A stretch of DNA of 64,000 nucleotides from Salinibacterium sp. UTAS2018 (GCF_004118935.1 NZ_CP035375.1:2790001-2854000); one strand, 5' to 3'. Counted from the stretch's first letter, positions 1-10,284 are shown. Notes: generated by a model not told the origin, from the sequence alone. Numbers and translations: made by a program.

Positions 1-1
1 G

Positions 2-289
2 TTCGAGGGCGACCCCAACTCGGTCACGCCGGGAGTCGTCGGCTTCTTGGCAACCGCATTCATCGCCATCGTTACCGTGCTGATCATCGTTGATATGAAC
101 CGCCGCGTTCGCCGAGTTCGCTACCGCGAGCTTGCGCAAGACACGATTCGTGCCGAGCAGGATGCTGCGGCCTCCGATAGCGCTGCCACGCTGGGTACCG
201 CGGTCGACGCCGACCCCGACCTCAACGCTGATGCCGATCTGAGCGCCGACGCCCGCGACGGCGACACCCCTACACAACGGGCGGATTAG
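2..289 (+). CDS. Small membrane protein, 5'-truncated by the window edge
   Basis: The frame is open from base 2 to the TAG at 287-289, so the start lies outside the window. The visible part has one strong hydrophobic segment (about residues 12-32) followed at once by a basic patch (RRVRRVRYR), as in an inner-membrane protein with a cytoplasmic tail. The tail is very acidic, rich in Ala and Asp (repeated ADAD/ADLSAD), and looks disordered. It ends convergently with the hemolysin III-like gene, overlapping its end. In mycobacteria a small membrane protein (Rv1083) lies between mca and the hemolysin-like gene, so this may be its counterpart; that is inference from position. No function is known to me. 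Confidence 0.6.
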   Translation, partial: FEGDPNSVTPGVVGFLATAFIAIVTVLIIVDMNRRVRRVRYRELAQDTIRAEQDAAASDSAATLGTAVDADPDLNADADLSADARDGDTPTQRAD

Positions 290-1025
290 TCGCGACGAGA
301 AAGATGCCGACCCAGTGGCAAAGGAACGCCAGTAGCGTCAGCGTGTGAAAAATCTCGTGGAAGCCGAAGACCCCGGGAATGGGGTTGGGTCGCTTCATGC
401 CGTAGACCACGGCCCCCACGGTGTAGAAGAGTCCACCAGCCAAAATCAGCGTCATCATGATCCAGTTGGCTTGAAAGAAGTCGACGACGAACATCATCGC
501 GGCCCAGCCCAGCAGAACGTAGAGCGGAACGTAGAGCCAGCGCGGGGCGCCCACCCAAAAAATGCGAAAGCCGATGCCGAGAGCGGCACCGCTCCACACG
601 AGCCAGAGCAGCAGAGTTGCCTTCTCAGGAGGCAGGGCCAAAACCGTGATCGGCGTATAGGAACCGGCAATAAGCAAGAAAATATTGGAGTGATCGAAGC
701 GCTTCAGCAGCATCCGCGTCTTGTCGCTCCAATTGAAGCGGTGGTACAACGCAGAGATTCCGAACAGCATGAGCGACGACGCCACAAACACGGCTGAACT
801 CACCTTGGCCGCCGTACCGTCGGCCATGACTATCAGGATGACGCCCAAGGCAATGGCGATGGGGAACGTGCCAGCGTGAATCCAGCCCCGCCACGTGGGC
901 TTCTGGTCGGCAGGGTCGTTGAGCATCACATCGTCGACGAGCGGAATCTCGGGCAGACGCGACGCATCTTCTTGTTCGACGGCCGCTGCGGCAGCTGAAT
1001 CGGCAGCATTCTGGTTCATCCTCAC
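270..1025 (-). CDS. trhA: Hemolysin III family (TrhA/YqfA) membrane protein
   Basis: The 251-residue product has an acidic N-terminal tail of about 45 residues and then seven probable membrane helices. Features of the PAQR/hemolysin III family are visible: the ALYHRF stretch after helix 2, FDHSNIFLLIAGSYTP in the middle, and the C-terminal HEIFHTLTLLAFLCHWVGIF with its conserved histidines, which are thought to bind a metal. Bacterial members are linked to membrane-lipid homeostasis; haemolysis itself is not a safe inference. The start is ATG at 1025. It is divergent from the cis-prenyltransferase gene 57 bp away, the same pairing as Rv1085c/Rv1086 in M. tuberculosis. Confidence 0.9.
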   Translation of the reverse strand: MRMNQNAADSAAAAAVEQEDASRLPEIPLVDDVMLNDPADQKPTWRGWIHAGTFPIAIALGVILIVMADGTAAKVSSAVFVASSLMLFGISALYHRFNWSDKTRMLLKRFDHSNIFLLIAGSYTPITVLALPPEKATLLLWLVWSGAALGIGFRIFWVGAPRWLYVPLYVLLGWAAMMFVVDFFQANWIMMTLILAGGLFYTVGAVVYGMKRPNPIPGVFGFHEIFHTLTLLAFLCHWVGIFLVATNPPVV

Positions 1026-1082
1026 AGTTTACGCCCGGGCAGGTTTGACTTGCTGGGCGCCGCAGTGGTCTAACGTAGTCCC

Positions 1083-1868
1083 GTGAGTAAGCGACAGTCA
1101 CCATTCGGTCGCGGTTTTCTCTATGGTCTGTACCAAAAGAAACTGCGTCGCCAACTAGAGGGCCAGCAATTGCCGCGCCACGTAGCCATGATCATCGATG
1201 GCAACAGGCGTTGGGCCAAGCTGAAAGACCTCGAGACCGCAGCTCACGGCCACCGCGCCGGAGCCGCGAAATACCGCGAGTTTCTCGTGTGGTGCGACGA
1301 TCTCGACATCTCGGTAGCAACGCTCTACCTGCTTTCGACCGACAACCTCACGGGGCGTTCGCCGGAAGAACTCACCGAGTTGTTCACGATCATCGGTGAC
1401 CTTGCCGAAGACCTTTCGCACTTCAGAGACTGGCGCGTTCAGCATGTGGGGTCGGATGCCGGACTCCCCGATCAACTCAAAGCTCAGCTCACCGCAGCTC
1501 ACGATCGCACCGCCACGAACACCGGCCTGCACGTGAACCTCGCCATCGGTTATGGCGGTCGCCACGAAATTGCCGAAGCTATGCGCCGTATCGTGCGCAA
1601 ACACAGCGCGGAGGGGCACAGCCTTGAAGCGCTCGCCGAACTTCTTACGCCCGAACTCATCGGCGAGCACCTTTACACGAAGGGTCAGCCCGACCCCGAT
1701 CTGGTCATCCGTACCTCGGGCGAGCAGCGGATTAGCGACTTCATGCTGTGGCAGTCTGCGCACAGCGAGTTGTATTTCATGGAGGCCCTTGGCCCCGATT
1801 TGCGCGAGGTCGACTTTTTGCGCGCACTGCGAGACTTCTCACGCCGCAATCGCCGCTTCGGCGCTTAG
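1083..1868 (+). CDS. uppS: Short-type cis-prenyltransferase (polyprenyl diphosphate synthase)
   Basis: This 261-residue protein belongs to the UppS family, which condenses isopentenyl diphosphate with an allylic diphosphate in cis. Visible motifs are MIIDGNRRWAK near residue 37 (catalytic Asp and P-loop), STDNLTGRS, GYGGRHEI, and the C-terminal DLVIRTSGEQRISDFMLWQ with the Arg/Ser pyrophosphate binders. The start is GTG at 1083. The neighbouring divergent hemolysin III gene matches the locus of Rv1086, a short-chain Z-farnesyl diphosphate synthase, so a short product that primes decaprenyl phosphate synthesis is plausible. Product length cannot be read from the sequence with certainty. Confidence 0.9.
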   Translation: MSKRQSPFGRGFLYGLYQKKLRRQLEGQQLPRHVAMIIDGNRRWAKLKDLETAAHGHRAGAAKYREFLVWCDDLDISVATLYLLSTDNLTGRSPEELTELFTIIGDLAEDLSHFRDWRVQHVGSDAGLPDQLKAQLTAAHDRTATNTGLHVNLAIGYGGRHEIAEAMRRIVRKHSAEGHSLEALAELLTPELIGEHLYTKGQPDPDLVIRTSGEQRISDFMLWQSAHSELYFMEALGPDLREVDFLRALRDFSRRNRRFGA

Positions 1869-2078
1869 CTTCTGCACGTTTCTCGTGGTTGGCCTGTCAC
1901 CGGCGTGCCACGAAAGTGACGCAATGGTGTCTAGTGGCGTGTCGTGGCGCCCACGAGGTGCTGCAGGTTTAGCGTTCAAGACATCAGGTATGGCGCCTGA
2001 TCGAGACGGCCACGTAAGTTCGTTTTCGTAAAGTACTGGCCGTCTTCGCAGACTGGATCCGAGTGCTCGCACTCGGGG

Positions 2079-3452
2079 ATGGAGTGCACGTTGGCCGACC
2101 TAGCAAGCCCCAAGACCACGATCACCACGTCGAAGGCGGGAGGTCGAGCTCAGCGGCAAGCCGAACGTACCTACGTTCTGGATACGTCAGTTTTGCTCTC
2201 CGACCCCAGCTCGATCAAGCGGTTCGCCGAACACAATGTTGTTCTGCCCGTGGTGGTGATCTCCGAACTCGAAGCTAAGCGTAACGACCCAGAGATCGGC
2301 TACTTTGCCCGCCAGGCGCTGCGCAGCCTCGACGAGTTGCGCATCAAGCACGAGCGCCTCGACTTTCCGATCGCCGTTAGCGATGCCGGAGGCACTCTGC
2401 GCGTTGAGCTCAACCACTCCAACATGTCGGTCCTGCCCTCCGGGCTGCAGCTTGGCGATAACGACTCGCGAATCCTTGCCGTTGCGCTCAACCTCTCCAA
2501 TGAGGGGCTGGATGTCACGGTCGTGTCTAAGGACCTTCCGCTTCGAGTGAAGGCGGCATCCATCGGTCTCGCGGCTGAGGAGTATCGGGCCGAACTGGCC
2601 GTGGATTCCGGCTGGACTGGCCAGGCTGAGATTGAGCTCAGCGGAGATCAGGTGGCGACGCTCTACGACAAAGAAGAATTGCACACCAGAGCCATCGCCG
2701 AACTGCCCGTGAACACCGGCCTCGTGGTGCACTCTGAGCGCGGCTCGGCACTGGCCAAGGTGACCGCCCGCGGCAAGATGGCGCTCGTGCGTGGCGACCG
2801 TGACATTTTCGGGCTGCACGGTCGCAGCGCCGAACAGCGACTCGCGATTGAGATGCTGCTCGACCCCGAGCTGGGCATTGTGTCTCTCGGCGGTCGTGCC
2901 GGCACGGGTAAATCGGCGCTCGCGCTGTGCGCTGGCCTCGAAGCGGTGCTCGAGAAGCAGCAGCACCGCAAGATCATGGTGTTCCGTCCGCTGTACGCGG
3001 TCGGCGGCCAAGAGCTGGGCTACTTGCCGGGGGATGCCTCAGAGAAGATGAACCCGTGGGCTCAAGCAGTCTTCGACACCCTCGGTTCTGTCGTCTCCGA
3101 GAATGTGCTCGAAGAGGTTCTCGACCGTGGCTTGCTCGAAGTGTTGCCGCTCACTCACATCCGAGGCCGTTCTCTGCATGACGCGTTTGTCATTGTGGAT
3201 GAGGCACAGTCGCTTGAACGCAACGTGCTGTTGACAGTGCTCAGCCGCATCGGCCAGAACTCACGAGTAGTTCTGACCCACGATGTGGCGCAGCGCGACA
3301 ACCTGCGAGTGGGCCGCCACGATGGTGTCGCGTCGGTGATTGAAACTCTCAAGGGACATTCCCTGTTTGGCCACATCACCCTCACGCGCTCTGAGCGCTC
3401 CGCCATTGCTGCTCTGGTCACTGATCTGTTGGAGGGCAACGAACTCGCCTAA
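2079..3452 (+). CDS. phoH2: PhoH family protein with N-terminal PIN domain (PhoH2-like)
   Basis: About 457 residues in two domains. The N-terminal PIN nuclease domain (residues about 30-180) shows the acidic set [24 protein letters not shown] and VSKDLPLRV. The C-terminal PhoH ATPase domain (about 245-450) shows Walker [11 protein letters not shown] and Walker B VIVDEAQ. Mycobacterial PhoH2 of this layout is a sequence-specific RNA helicase/RNase. ATG 2079 is used, but TTG 2091 has a better-spaced GGAG at 2081-2084 and could be the real start. No convincing upstream antitoxin-like gene was found in 1869-2078, unlike the phoAT-phoH2 pair described in mycobacteria. Confidence 0.9.
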   Translation: MECTLADLASPKTTITTSKAGGRAQRQAERTYVLDTSVLLSDPSSIKRFAEHNVVLPVVVISELEAKRNDPEIGYFARQALRSLDELRIKHERLDFPIAVSDAGGTLRVELNHSNMSVLPSGLQLGDNDSRILAVALNLSNEGLDVTVVSKDLPLRVKAASIGLAAEEYRAELAVDSGWTGQAEIELSGDQVATLYDKEELHTRAIAELPVNTGLVVHSERGSALAKVTARGKMALVRGDRDIFGLHGRSAEQRLAIEMLLDPELGIVSLGGRAGTGKSALALCAGLEAVLEKQQHRKIMVFRPLYAVGGQELGYLPGDASEKMNPWAQAVFDTLGSVVSENVLEEVLDRGLLEVLPLTHIRGRSLHDAFVIVDEAQSLERNVLLTVLSRIGQNSRVVLTHDVAQRDNLRVGRHDGVASVIETLKGHSLFGHITLTRSERSAIAALVTDLLEGNELA

Positions 3453-3470
3453 CAATTAGCTCTCAAAGTC

Positions 3471-3506
3471 TGAGCGCGCCGCGGAGGAGTCGGCGCGGTG
3501 CGCTCA
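3471..3506 (+). terminator. Hairpin downstream of phoH2, possible terminator
   Basis: TGAGCGC pairs with GCGCTCA seven for seven, and a further GCCG/CGGC stem lies inside separated by a small bulge. There is no clear T-run, so termination is plausible rather than shown. Confidence 0.4.
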
Positions 3507-3525
3507 GGCGACGTAAGGTTTTCTC

Positions 3526-4293
3526 GTGGGCTGGGTTTGGTGGTTTATCGCGGTGCCCCTCGGGGTAGCTGCCCTCTGGGCAATTTTTGCACCCCGAAAC
3601 CAGTGGCGCAGTCTTTTTTCCTGGTCGGTAGCCAACGCGCACACGGCTGAACCGGGCGGAGCGGCTTACGCTTCGCGCCAGATCTTGGCGGCACTCGCTT
3701 TGGGGTCGGCGCTCACCATGATCGTGATTGCCATGGTGGCCACCATGGTTAATGAGCCGCAAGAATCCAGCTCCCCGAGCGATATCCAGAACATGTGGGG
3801 ATCGCCAGCGCCCCTGCTCGTGTACCGCACTTTTCAGACGGCGAAATCAGTGGACGACTCGCTGGTCGACGTGCCGATCGAGAGTTACCTTTCGGTCAAC
3901 GACGACGAATACCCGCCGTTGTACCTGCTCGAATTGGAACCGTTTTCACGCCTTGGCACTACCGGCATTCCCGGGTATATCGGCAGCGAGCCGGCCGAGA
4001 CAGACTCGACCATCACGCGAGCAGATGTCGTGATTCACGTTCGTGGACCGCTACTGTGCATCCCGCGTCGCGTCGTCGCGGTGGAGACACCAGACGTGGT
4101 TCAACTCGCTGTGCAATACGGTTTGCCGACTCCGAGCGATGGTTCGAAGCCCGACAATGTCGAGGCCTGCCCGGTGGGAGAGGACCTCTCGGGGTCAGTT
4201 TTGATCCCGGTACGACTCAAAGATCCGATCGGAGAGCGTTCCGTCCAATCTCTCGACGGAACGCCCCTCGCGATGGCTGATTCGGAAGGTTAG
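3526..4293 (+). CDS. Hypothetical two-helix membrane protein
   Basis: The 255-residue product has two N-terminal membrane helices ([19 protein letters not shown] and the [20 protein letters not shown] stretch). They are joined by a short loop with [16 protein letters not shown] and [12 protein letters not shown], a pattern that reminds me of DUF6199-type small membrane domains. A roughly 180-residue acidic outer domain follows, with two cysteines ([13 protein letters not shown]) that could form a disulfide. The start is GTG 3526 with AAGG eight bases upstream. It ends head-to-head with fumC and overlaps it by four bases. I do not recognise a function. Confidence 0.75.
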   Translation: MGWVWWFIAVPLGVAALWAIFAPRNQWRSLFSWSVANAHTAEPGGAAYASRQILAALALGSALTMIVIAMVATMVNEPQESSSPSDIQNMWGSPAPLLVYRTFQTAKSVDDSLVDVPIESYLSVNDDEYPPLYLLELEPFSRLGTTGIPGYIGSEPAETDSTITRADVVIHVRGPLLCIPRRVVAVETPDVVQLAVQYGLPTPSDGSKPDNVEACPVGEDLSGSVLIPVRLKDPIGERSVQSLDGTPLAMADSEG

Positions 4294-5687
4294 CCAGGCG
4301 TCGTCATCGACAGAACGTCGAGGGCGGCATCCAACTGTTCGATGGTGACTTCGCCACGTTCGACAAAGCCGAGGTCGATCACTGCTTCGCGCACGGTGAT
4401 GGACTGGGCAACAGCGTGCTTGGCGATCTTCGAGGCTGCTTCGTAGCCGATGATCTTGTTGAGCGGGGTCACGATCGACGGCGACGACTCGGCAAGAGCC
4501 AGCGCACGCTCGAGGTTCGCTTCGAGGCCGTCAACGGTCTTGTCGGCGAGGGCGCGCAGCGAGTTGGAGAGCAAGCGGCTCGACTCAAGCAGCGAGGTTC
4601 CCATCACGGGAATAGCAACGTTGAGCTCGAAGGCTCCGGATGCTCCGCCCCAGGCGATCGTCGCATCGTTACCGATAACGCGAGCACAGACCATGAGCAC
4701 GGCCTCGGGGATGACGGGGTTGACTTTGCCGGGCATGATCGACGAGCCGGGCTGAAGGTCGGGAATCTGCAGTTCGCCGAGACCGGTGTTGGGGCCTGAG
4801 CCCATCCAACGAAGGTCGTTGCAGATCTTGGTGACGGAGACTGCAATCACGCGGAGAGCACCGGATGCCTCAACGAGGGAGTCGCGAGCACCCTGAGCCT
4901 CGAAGTGATCTTCGGCCTCGGTGATCGGCAGACCCGAATTCTCGGCAAGGATCTCGATAACGCGCTGCGGGAAGCCGAGGGGAGTGTTGATTCCGGTGCC
5001 CACAGCAGTGCCGCCGAGGGGAACTTCCGCAACGCGGGGGATAGCCGACTGGATGCGGGCAATGCCGAGACGAATCTGGCGGGCGTACCCGGCGAACTCT
5101 TGGCCGAGGGTGACGGGCGTGGCATCCATGAGGTGGGTGCGGCCAGCCTTGACGGCGCCCTTCCACAGTTCAGCCTTCACGTCGAGGGCAGCAGCGAGGT
5201 GCTCGAGCGAGGGGATGAGGTCGCCGATGAGGGCGCCCGTGACGGCGAGGTGCACCGAGGTGGGGAACACGTCGTTCGACGACTGCGACGCGTTGACGTG
5301 GTCGTTGGGGTGAACGGCGCTGCCGAGCGAGTCGGAGGCGAGTCGCGCCAGAACTTCGTTCATGTTCATGTTCGACGACGTGCCGCTACCGGTCTGGTAG
5401 GTGTCGACGGGGAACTGGTTGTGGTGCTGGCCGTCGATGATCTGGTCGGCGGCGCCCACGATGGCATCCGCAATCCCGGAGTCGAGCTTGCCGAGTTCAC
5501 TGTTGGCGATCGCAGCGGCGCGCTTGACGCGAGCCAGAGCCACGATCTGAGCCGGCTCGAGGCCGGTGCCCGAGATGGGGAAGTTCTCCACAGCACGCTG
5601 CGTCTGAGCGCCGTAGAGGGCATCCTTGGGCACGCGTACCTCGCCCATGGTGTCGTGTTCGATGCGGTATTCGGTGGAACTCGTCAC
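4290..5687 (-). CDS. fumC: Class II fumarate hydratase
   Basis: The 465-residue protein is full length for FumC, the oxygen-stable TCA-cycle enzyme that interconverts fumarate and malate as a tetramer. Clear motifs are [28 protein letters not shown] and the superfamily signature [12 protein letters not shown], which carries the catalytic serine loop. The start is GTG 5687 with AAAGGA about 12 bases upstream. The downstream gene on the same strand order is a carbonic anhydrase 42 bp before it, suggesting co-transcription from the DUF4245 gene through cah to fumC. A fum gene also lies near glpX and a DUF4245 gene in M. tuberculosis (Rv1098c-Rv1100). Confidence 0.97.
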   Translation of the reverse strand: MTSSTEYRIEHDTMGEVRVPKDALYGAQTQRAVENFPISGTGLEPAQIVALARVKRAAAIANSELGKLDSGIADAIVGAADQIIDGQHHNQFPVDTYQTGSGTSSNMNMNEVLARLASDSLGSAVHPNDHVNASQSSNDVFPTSVHLAVTGALIGDLIPSLEHLAAALDVKAELWKGAVKAGRTHLMDATPVTLGQEFAGYARQIRLGIARIQSAIPRVAEVPLGGTAVGTGINTPLGFPQRVIEILAENSGLPITEAEDHFEAQGARDSLVEASGALRVIAVSVTKICNDLRWMGSGPNTGLGELQIPDLQPGSSIMPGKVNPVIPEAVLMVCARVIGNDATIAWGGASGAFELNVAIPVMGTSLLESSRLLSNSLRALADKTVDGLEANLERALALAESSPSIVTPLNKIIGYEAASKIAKHAVAQSITVREAVIDLGFVERGEVTIEQLDAALDVLSMTTPG

Positions 5688-5729
5688 AGCGTTGTAATCC
5701 TTTGTTTGCGAGCGAACGTGGTGGAAGCG

Positions 5730-6371
5730 TTAGACCGTGCCGATGACGAGGTCGGGGACTGCCCGGCCTTCAAGCAAACGGTAGTTGGCGCCTACTACGG
5801 CAAGCGTACCGTCGGCCACAGCGTCGCTGATGAGTTCAGAAGCGTTCATCAGTTCGAGGATGGTGGCGCGCAAGTGAATGCGCCCGACGTCGTAGGCGTT
5901 GATGTTCGCCACCTCGACAGAACCGGTGTCGCTGCCGGCGACGCGACGCACGGCAGGCACGATCTTGGAGATGAGCGACTGGATGTGTGGGGGCAGTGCC
6001 GGAGCGTCTTCCGTCTGCGATTCGATGGCAGCAGCAACCGCGCCGCACTCGTCATGACCCAGTACGAGAATGAGTGGCACGTGGAGAACGCTCACGGCGT
6101 ACTCGAGAGACCCGACAACGGAGCTCGAAATGACCTGGCCGGCGTTACGCACGACGAAGAGATCGCCGAGACCTTTGTCGAAGATGATTTCGGCGGCGAG
6201 ACGCGAGTCGCTGCAGCCGAAGAGTGCCGCGTGAGGAGCTTGCTCATTAGCGAGCTCGGTGCGACGCTCTACATCTTGGCGCGGGTGCGCGGGCTCGCCA
6301 GCGACGAAGCGATCGTTGCCGCGCGACATTTCTTGCCAGACCTGGGCGGGGGTTCTGGTTGGGTTCGTCAT
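5730..6371 (-). CDS. Beta-class carbonic anhydrase
   Basis: This 213-residue enzyme hydrates CO2 to bicarbonate. Zinc ligands and the catalytic dyad are visible: GCSDSR (first Cys with the Asp/Arg dyad) and LGHDECGAV (His and second Cys). The segment VVRNAGQVISSSVVGSLEYAV between them is typical. Length is normal for actinobacterial members. Its ATG overlaps the stop of the DUF4245 gene by four bases (ATGA), so translation is probably coupled, and fumC follows 42 bp downstream. Bicarbonate supply for carboxylation near TCA genes is an inference. Confidence 0.95.
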   Translation of the reverse strand: MTNPTRTPAQVWQEMSRGNDRFVAGEPAHPRQDVERRTELANEQAPHAALFGCSDSRLAAEIIFDKGLGDLFVVRNAGQVISSSVVGSLEYAVSVLHVPLILVLGHDECGAVAAAIESQTEDAPALPPHIQSLISKIVPAVRRVAGSDTGSVEVANINAYDVGRIHLRATILELMNASELISDAVADGTLAVVGANYRLLEGRAVPDLVIGTV

Positions 6372-7015
6372 TGCGCCTCCGAGTCGGCAGCAATCGCTGC
6401 AGCGAGTAGTTCGAATTCTGCATCGGCAGCGGTGCCGTGAAGCACGACCGTACTGCCGGCAATCTCTGCCGACATTGAGTATGCGTAGTTTCCGGTGTCA
6501 GCGGAAGAGCGGCGATCGTAAATTGTCCACTGGATGCCGTCGATGGTGGTCGTCTCCGTGGCGAGAGCGCCATCCGTCACAATGCCGAGCCAGGTCGGGT
6601 TCGCGTCGATACCCTGCTCGAGCGCAATGAACTGAGCGGAAGCGGAGTCAGTGGCCGCCGTGATGAAGCCGATGTACCAGGTCTGAACGGATGACGTCGT
6701 GCCGAGTCGTGCCGAGTTTGAGTACCACTCGTCGGGCGTTGCCGGCGCGAGCAGTGGTTCGTTGGCATTGGTTTGGGCATCGGCCGCGATCTGTTGGTAA
6801 TCGGCCGTGACGGGGGTCTCGGTGCTCGGGCGCACCACAACAAGCACCAAGAACAGCACGATGACGAGCGAGGCGAGGGTGGCGCCTACAAGATTGAGCA
6901 GCGTTTGGTTGGCGCGATGCTTGCGGGAGGTCTCGGCCTTGCGCGCGAAGGTCTCTTCGGGAGTTTCGGGGCGGCCTAATCCTGCAACTTCGCGCGGTTC
7001 GGTGCTCTTAGCCAT
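6368..7015 (-). CDS. DUF4245 family membrane-anchored protein
   Basis: 215 residues: a cytoplasmic N-terminus with charged residues, one membrane helix (LVGATLASLVIVLFLVLVVV, about residues 42-61) and an extracytoplasmic DUF4245 domain. The pattern WYIGFITAATDSASAQFIALEQ, TWL and GIQWTIYD is typical of the family. The function is unknown. In M. tuberculosis the family member Rv1100 also sits near fum and glpX. The start codon shares its first base with the xseB stop (TAATG), so it belongs to a run xseA-xseB-DUF4245-carbonic anhydrase-fumC. Confidence 0.88.
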   Translation of the reverse strand: MAKSTEPREVAGLGRPETPEETFARKAETSRKHRANQTLLNLVGATLASLVIVLFLVLVVVRPSTETPVTADYQQIAADAQTNANEPLLAPATPDEWYSNSARLGTTSSVQTWYIGFITAATDSASAQFIALEQGIDANPTWLGIVTDGALATETTTIDGIQWTIYDRRSSADTGNYAYSMSAEIAGSTVVLHGTAADAEFELLAAAIAADSEAQ

Positions 7016-7260
7016 TACTGGTTGTCGCCCGAATCGGCGTCGTCACCCAGACCGGCGGTGCGAGCGGCATCCAGGCGAGCGCGGGCACCCACGAGCCACT
7101 CTTCGCAGCGCTGAGCGAGAGCCTCGCCACGTTCCCAGAACGAGAGCGATTGTTCGAGCGTTGCCGAACCCTGCTCTAGCTCGCTCACTACAGAGATGAG
7201 TTCATCCCGAGCCTCTTCATAGCTGAGCTCGCTGACGGGGGTTTCGTTGGGGGTAGCCAC
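7015..7260 (-). CDS. xseB: Exodeoxyribonuclease VII small subunit
   Basis: The 81-residue protein carries the XseB pattern [44 protein letters not shown], a helical hairpin that binds the long coiled coil of XseA. Exonuclease VII degrades single-stranded DNA in both directions. The start is GTG 7260, 19 bp after the xseA stop. The C-terminal tail is acidic and probably disordered. Confidence 0.95.
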   Translation of the reverse strand: MATPNETPVSELSYEEARDELISVVSELEQGSATLEQSLSFWERGEALAQRCEEWLVGARARLDAARTAGLGDDADSGDNQ

Positions 7261-7279
7261 GATGTAATTCTACTGTTCT

Positions 7280-8500
7280 CTAGTGGTCTGCCGGCTGGCC
7301 GGAGACGGTGGTGGAAATCTTGCCGTCGGCGACGGTGAGCAGTAGCTCCGTGCCATTGGGGGCGTCGGCGGTGGAGCGCACTGCGGTGCCGTCGGGCAGC
7401 TGCGCGATCGCGTAGCCGCGCTGCAAAGTTCGTTGCGGGGAGAGGGCACGCAGCTGGCCCGTGAGTTCGGTGACGCCGAAGTGAGCCTTCTCGATCGCGC
7501 GTTCCATGAGTTCGTTGCTGCGCGAGACATAGCGTGACAACTCGTCGGCGTGCGCATCGACGAGCGATACCGGGTTCGCCAGCACGGGGCGCGTGCGCAG
7601 CGACTCCAGGCGATCACCTTCATGGCTCAAGCGTTGCGTGATGCGCAACCGCATTCCGGCGCGCGCTTGCTGCACGCGACTCAACTCTTCTGCGACATCC
7701 GGCACGACCCGCTTCGCCGCGTCGGTGGGGGTGGATGCCCGCAAGTCAGCAACCTCATCGAGCAGCGGCCGGTCGTTCTCGTGACCAATCGCCGACACCA
7801 GCGGAGTCACGCAGGCCGCAGCCGTGCGCACTAACGCTTCATCGCTGAACACGAGCAGGTTCTGAAAATCACCACCGCCGCGGGCGACGATAATGACGTC
7901 GACCTCGGGGTCGGCATCCAATTGGCGGATGCCCTGCGACACTTCATTGACCGCACGCTCTCCCTGCACCGCTGCATGCGCGGTGCGAAACTTCACGGCG
8001 GGCCAGCGCAGCTGAGCGTTGCGAATGACGTCTTTCTCAGCGTCGCTGTCTTTGGCGGTGACTAGCCCGATGCAATTGGGCAAGAACGGGAGCGGCTTTT
8101 TGTGCTCGAAGAGACCCTCGGCGCGCAGCTTCTGGCGCAGCAACTCGAGCTTCTCGAGAAGGTCGCCGAGGCCAACATGGCGCATTTCGAGCACCTGCAT
8201 CGTGAGCGTGCCGCCCTTGACCCAGTAGTTGGGCTTGACGAGCGCAACAACGCGGTCACCCTGCTTGAGATCTTTGGGCAGCTTGGTGCGCACCGACGAC
8301 CAAATGGTGAACGAGATGGTGGCGTCTACTTCAAGGTCTTTGAGCTTGCCGTAGATGTTGCCGCCCGAGCCACCCCACTGGGTGATCTCGCCTTCGACCC
8401 ACGCGGTGCCGAGTCGTTCAATCCAGCCGCGAATCTTCTGCGACAGTACCGATACCGGCCACGGCGTATCGACGGTGGGCGGGCCCTCTGTGATCGTCAC
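7280..8500 (-). CDS. xseA: Exodeoxyribonuclease VII large subunit
   Basis: The 406-residue catalytic subunit has an N-terminal OB-fold for single-stranded DNA (about residues 10-110, with WVEGEITQWGGSGGNIYGKLKD), a nuclease core with DVIIVARGGGDFQNLLVFSDE and PLVSAIGHENDRPLLDEVADLRASTPTDAA, and a C-terminal coiled coil that carries XseB. The conserved GHE and RAxTPTxAA blocks are intact. GTG 8500 is preceded by a strong GAGGAGG, so the start is well supported. It opens the five-gene minus-strand run ending in fumC. Confidence 0.96.
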   Translation of the reverse strand: MTITEGPPTVDTPWPVSVLSQKIRGWIERLGTAWVEGEITQWGGSGGNIYGKLKDLEVDATISFTIWSSVRTKLPKDLKQGDRVVALVKPNYWVKGGTLTMQVLEMRHVGLGDLLEKLELLRQKLRAEGLFEHKKPLPFLPNCIGLVTAKDSDAEKDVIRNAQLRWPAVKFRTAHAAVQGERAVNEVSQGIRQLDADPEVDVIIVARGGGDFQNLLVFSDEALVRTAAACVTPLVSAIGHENDRPLLDEVADLRASTPTDAAKRVVPDVAEELSRVQQARAGMRLRITQRLSHEGDRLESLRTRPVLANPVSLVDAHADELSRYVSRSNELMERAIEKAHFGVTELTGQLRALSPQRTLQRGYAIAQLPDGTAVRSTADAPNGTELLLTVADGKISTTVSGQPADH

Positions 8501-8596
8501 CTAGCCTCCTCAAGCTTGTGTTTATAGGGTAGAGGATGCCGCTGATACTGCCCTCCGTTCGGCTTCCGTGCAGCAGTCTTCGGTAGAATCTTTTCT

Positions 8597-9688
8597 GTGA
8601 GCACCATTTCTAACGGAAGCGCCCAAGCGCTAGCGATGCCCCCGATGCCCGCCCGCCGAGAGCAATTGAAAGATTTGCCGGTTGCGGGCGCCAAGCGCGT
8701 GGTCTTAGCTGCCCCGCGCGGCTACTGCGCCGGCGTCGATCGCGCCGTCATCGCGGTAGAGAAAGCGCTCGCCAACTACGGTGCTCCCGTCTATGTGCGC
8801 AAGCAGATCGTGCACAACATCCACGTCGTCACGACGCTTGAAGCGCAGGGCGCCATTTTCGTGGATGAGGTTGAAGAAGTTCCCGAAGGGTCGACCGTTG
8901 TCTTCTCCGCCCACGGTGTCTCGCCTGCTGTCGTCAAGGGTGCCGCCGACCGCGAACTACACGCGATCGATGCAACCTGCCCGCTGGTGACCAAGGTGCA
9001 CCGGGAAGCGACGCGCTTCGCTCGCGACAACTACCAAATCTTGCTGATCGGTCACGATGGCCACGAAGAGGTCGAAGGCACGATGGGTCATGCGCCCGAG
9101 CGCACCATCCTCGTCAACAGCCCGGCCGATGTGCCCAACATCGTCGTCGACAACACCGACAACCTCGTGTGGCTCTCGCAGACCACGCTGAGCGTCGACG
9201 AAACGATGGAGACGGTTCGACTGCTGCGCGAACGATTCCCCACGCTGCAAGACCCGCCCAGTGATGACATTTGTTACGCCACTCAAAACCGCCAGGTCGC
9301 CATCAAGAAGGTCGCTGAAGACGCTGACCTCGTGATCGTGGTCGGTAGCGCGAATAGTTCCAACACGGTGCGTCTGGTCGATGTCGCTCTGGAGTACGGC
9401 GCGAAGGCCGCTTACCGCGTCGATTACGCGAGCGAAATCAAGCAGGAGTGGCTCGAAGGCGTCTCCACCGTTGGCGTGACCAGCGGAGCATCCGTTCCTG
9501 AAGTTCTCGTTCAAGAAGTGCTCGCTGACCTTGCCGAAGCGGGCTACGGCGACGTCTCGACAGTGGTCACCGCAGAGGAAGACCTGATGTTCTCACTGCC
9601 CAAAGAGCTGCGTACCGACGCGCAAGGCAACCCCGACGAACGTGGCCTCGGTGGCCGCAACCGCAAACTTGATTGGCAACAGGGTTAA
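8597..9688 (+). CDS. ispH: 4-hydroxy-3-methylbut-2-enyl diphosphate reductase
   Basis: The 363-residue enzyme is the last step of the MEP isoprenoid pathway and uses a 4Fe-4S cluster. The three cluster cysteines are visible in [23 protein letters not shown] and [11 protein letters not shown], and substrate motifs include [17 protein letters not shown] and [13 protein letters not shown]. The start is GTG 8597. It is divergent from xseA, as lytB2 is beside xseA in M. tuberculosis. The next gene starts inside its stop codon (TAATG). With the cis-prenyltransferase at 1.1 kb it supplies polyprenyl carriers. Confidence 0.97.
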   Translation: MSTISNGSAQALAMPPMPARREQLKDLPVAGAKRVVLAAPRGYCAGVDRAVIAVEKALANYGAPVYVRKQIVHNIHVVTTLEAQGAIFVDEVEEVPEGSTVVFSAHGVSPAVVKGAADRELHAIDATCPLVTKVHREATRFARDNYQILLIGHDGHEEVEGTMGHAPERTILVNSPADVPNIVVDNTDNLVWLSQTTLSVDETMETVRLLRERFPTLQDPPSDDICYATQNRQVAIKKVAEDADLVIVVGSANSSNTVRLVDVALEYGAKAAYRVDYASEIKQEWLEGVSTVGVTSGASVPEVLVQEVLADLAEAGYGDVSTVVTAEEDLMFSLPKELRTDAQGNPDERGLGGRNRKLDWQQG

Positions 9689-10233
9689 TGACTGATCCCC
9701 GCCCTCGCCCGAAATACGGCGAATACGCACCGCTGCCCCCAGCAGCGCCCGAAGGGGTGACTGAGCCCAGCACAGGCGCCCAGTACCCAGCCCCTGCGTT
9801 GCACACGGCAGTGCCCCACGTAATTCCGGCGTCGGTGCCAGCCGCTCCACCCGAGCGCCCGCGGCGCATGTGGGATGTCCTACTGACAGCCACGCTGCTG
9901 CTTTTTGGCGTCGTGGATGTCATCAACGGCTTCGGTACGGCCGCCAATCTTGGGCCGATCTTGCGCGAGGGCCTCGCGGCTCAAGGCTTCGACGGCTTTG
10001 CCGCGGATGAGGCTGCCGCCGAGGCGGGAGCGGTCGCGAACATTGTGCGCGTCATCGCGCTCGTGCTCACGATTGTGTTCGCGCTCATCCAGATTCAACG
10101 CACGAAGATTGCCTTCTGGATTCCGCTTGTCGGAGCCACGATCGCGACCATCGCCCTGTTCGTGGCCATCTTTGTTGCCGTGCTGAGCGATCCCGGCTTC
10201 ATGACCTACGTCGACAGCCTCCAGCCGCAGTAG
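9688..10233 (+). CDS. DUF6264 family membrane protein
   Basis: The 181-residue product begins with a proline-rich cytoplasmic tail ([18 protein letters not shown], then PAAPPERPRR) and has three or four membrane helices (VLLTATLLLFGVVDVING, IVRVIALVLTIVFALIQI, IPLVGATIATIALFVAIFVAVL). The opening is typical of a Microbacteriaceae family I recall as DUF6264. The frame extends to TTG 9673, but the ATG at 9688 overlaps the ispH stop (TAATG) and fits coupled translation. No function is known. Confidence 0.8.
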   Translation: MTDPRPRPKYGEYAPLPPAAPEGVTEPSTGAQYPAPALHTAVPHVIPASVPAAPPERPRRMWDVLLTATLLLFGVVDVINGFGTAANLGPILREGLAAQGFDGFAADEAAAEAGAVANIVRVIALVLTIVFALIQIQRTKIAFWIPLVGATIATIALFVAIFVAVLSDPGFMTYVDSLQPQ

Positions 10234-10284
10234 CGCTGCGCCACTAGTGCGGACCGCTGTTGTAGCGCTGCCTTAACGACAAAT

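Noticed and set aside
4905..6440. A 511-residue open frame on the plus strand
   Set aside because: It is antisense to fumC and carbonic anhydrase, which are clear genes; its composition is that of a shadow frame.
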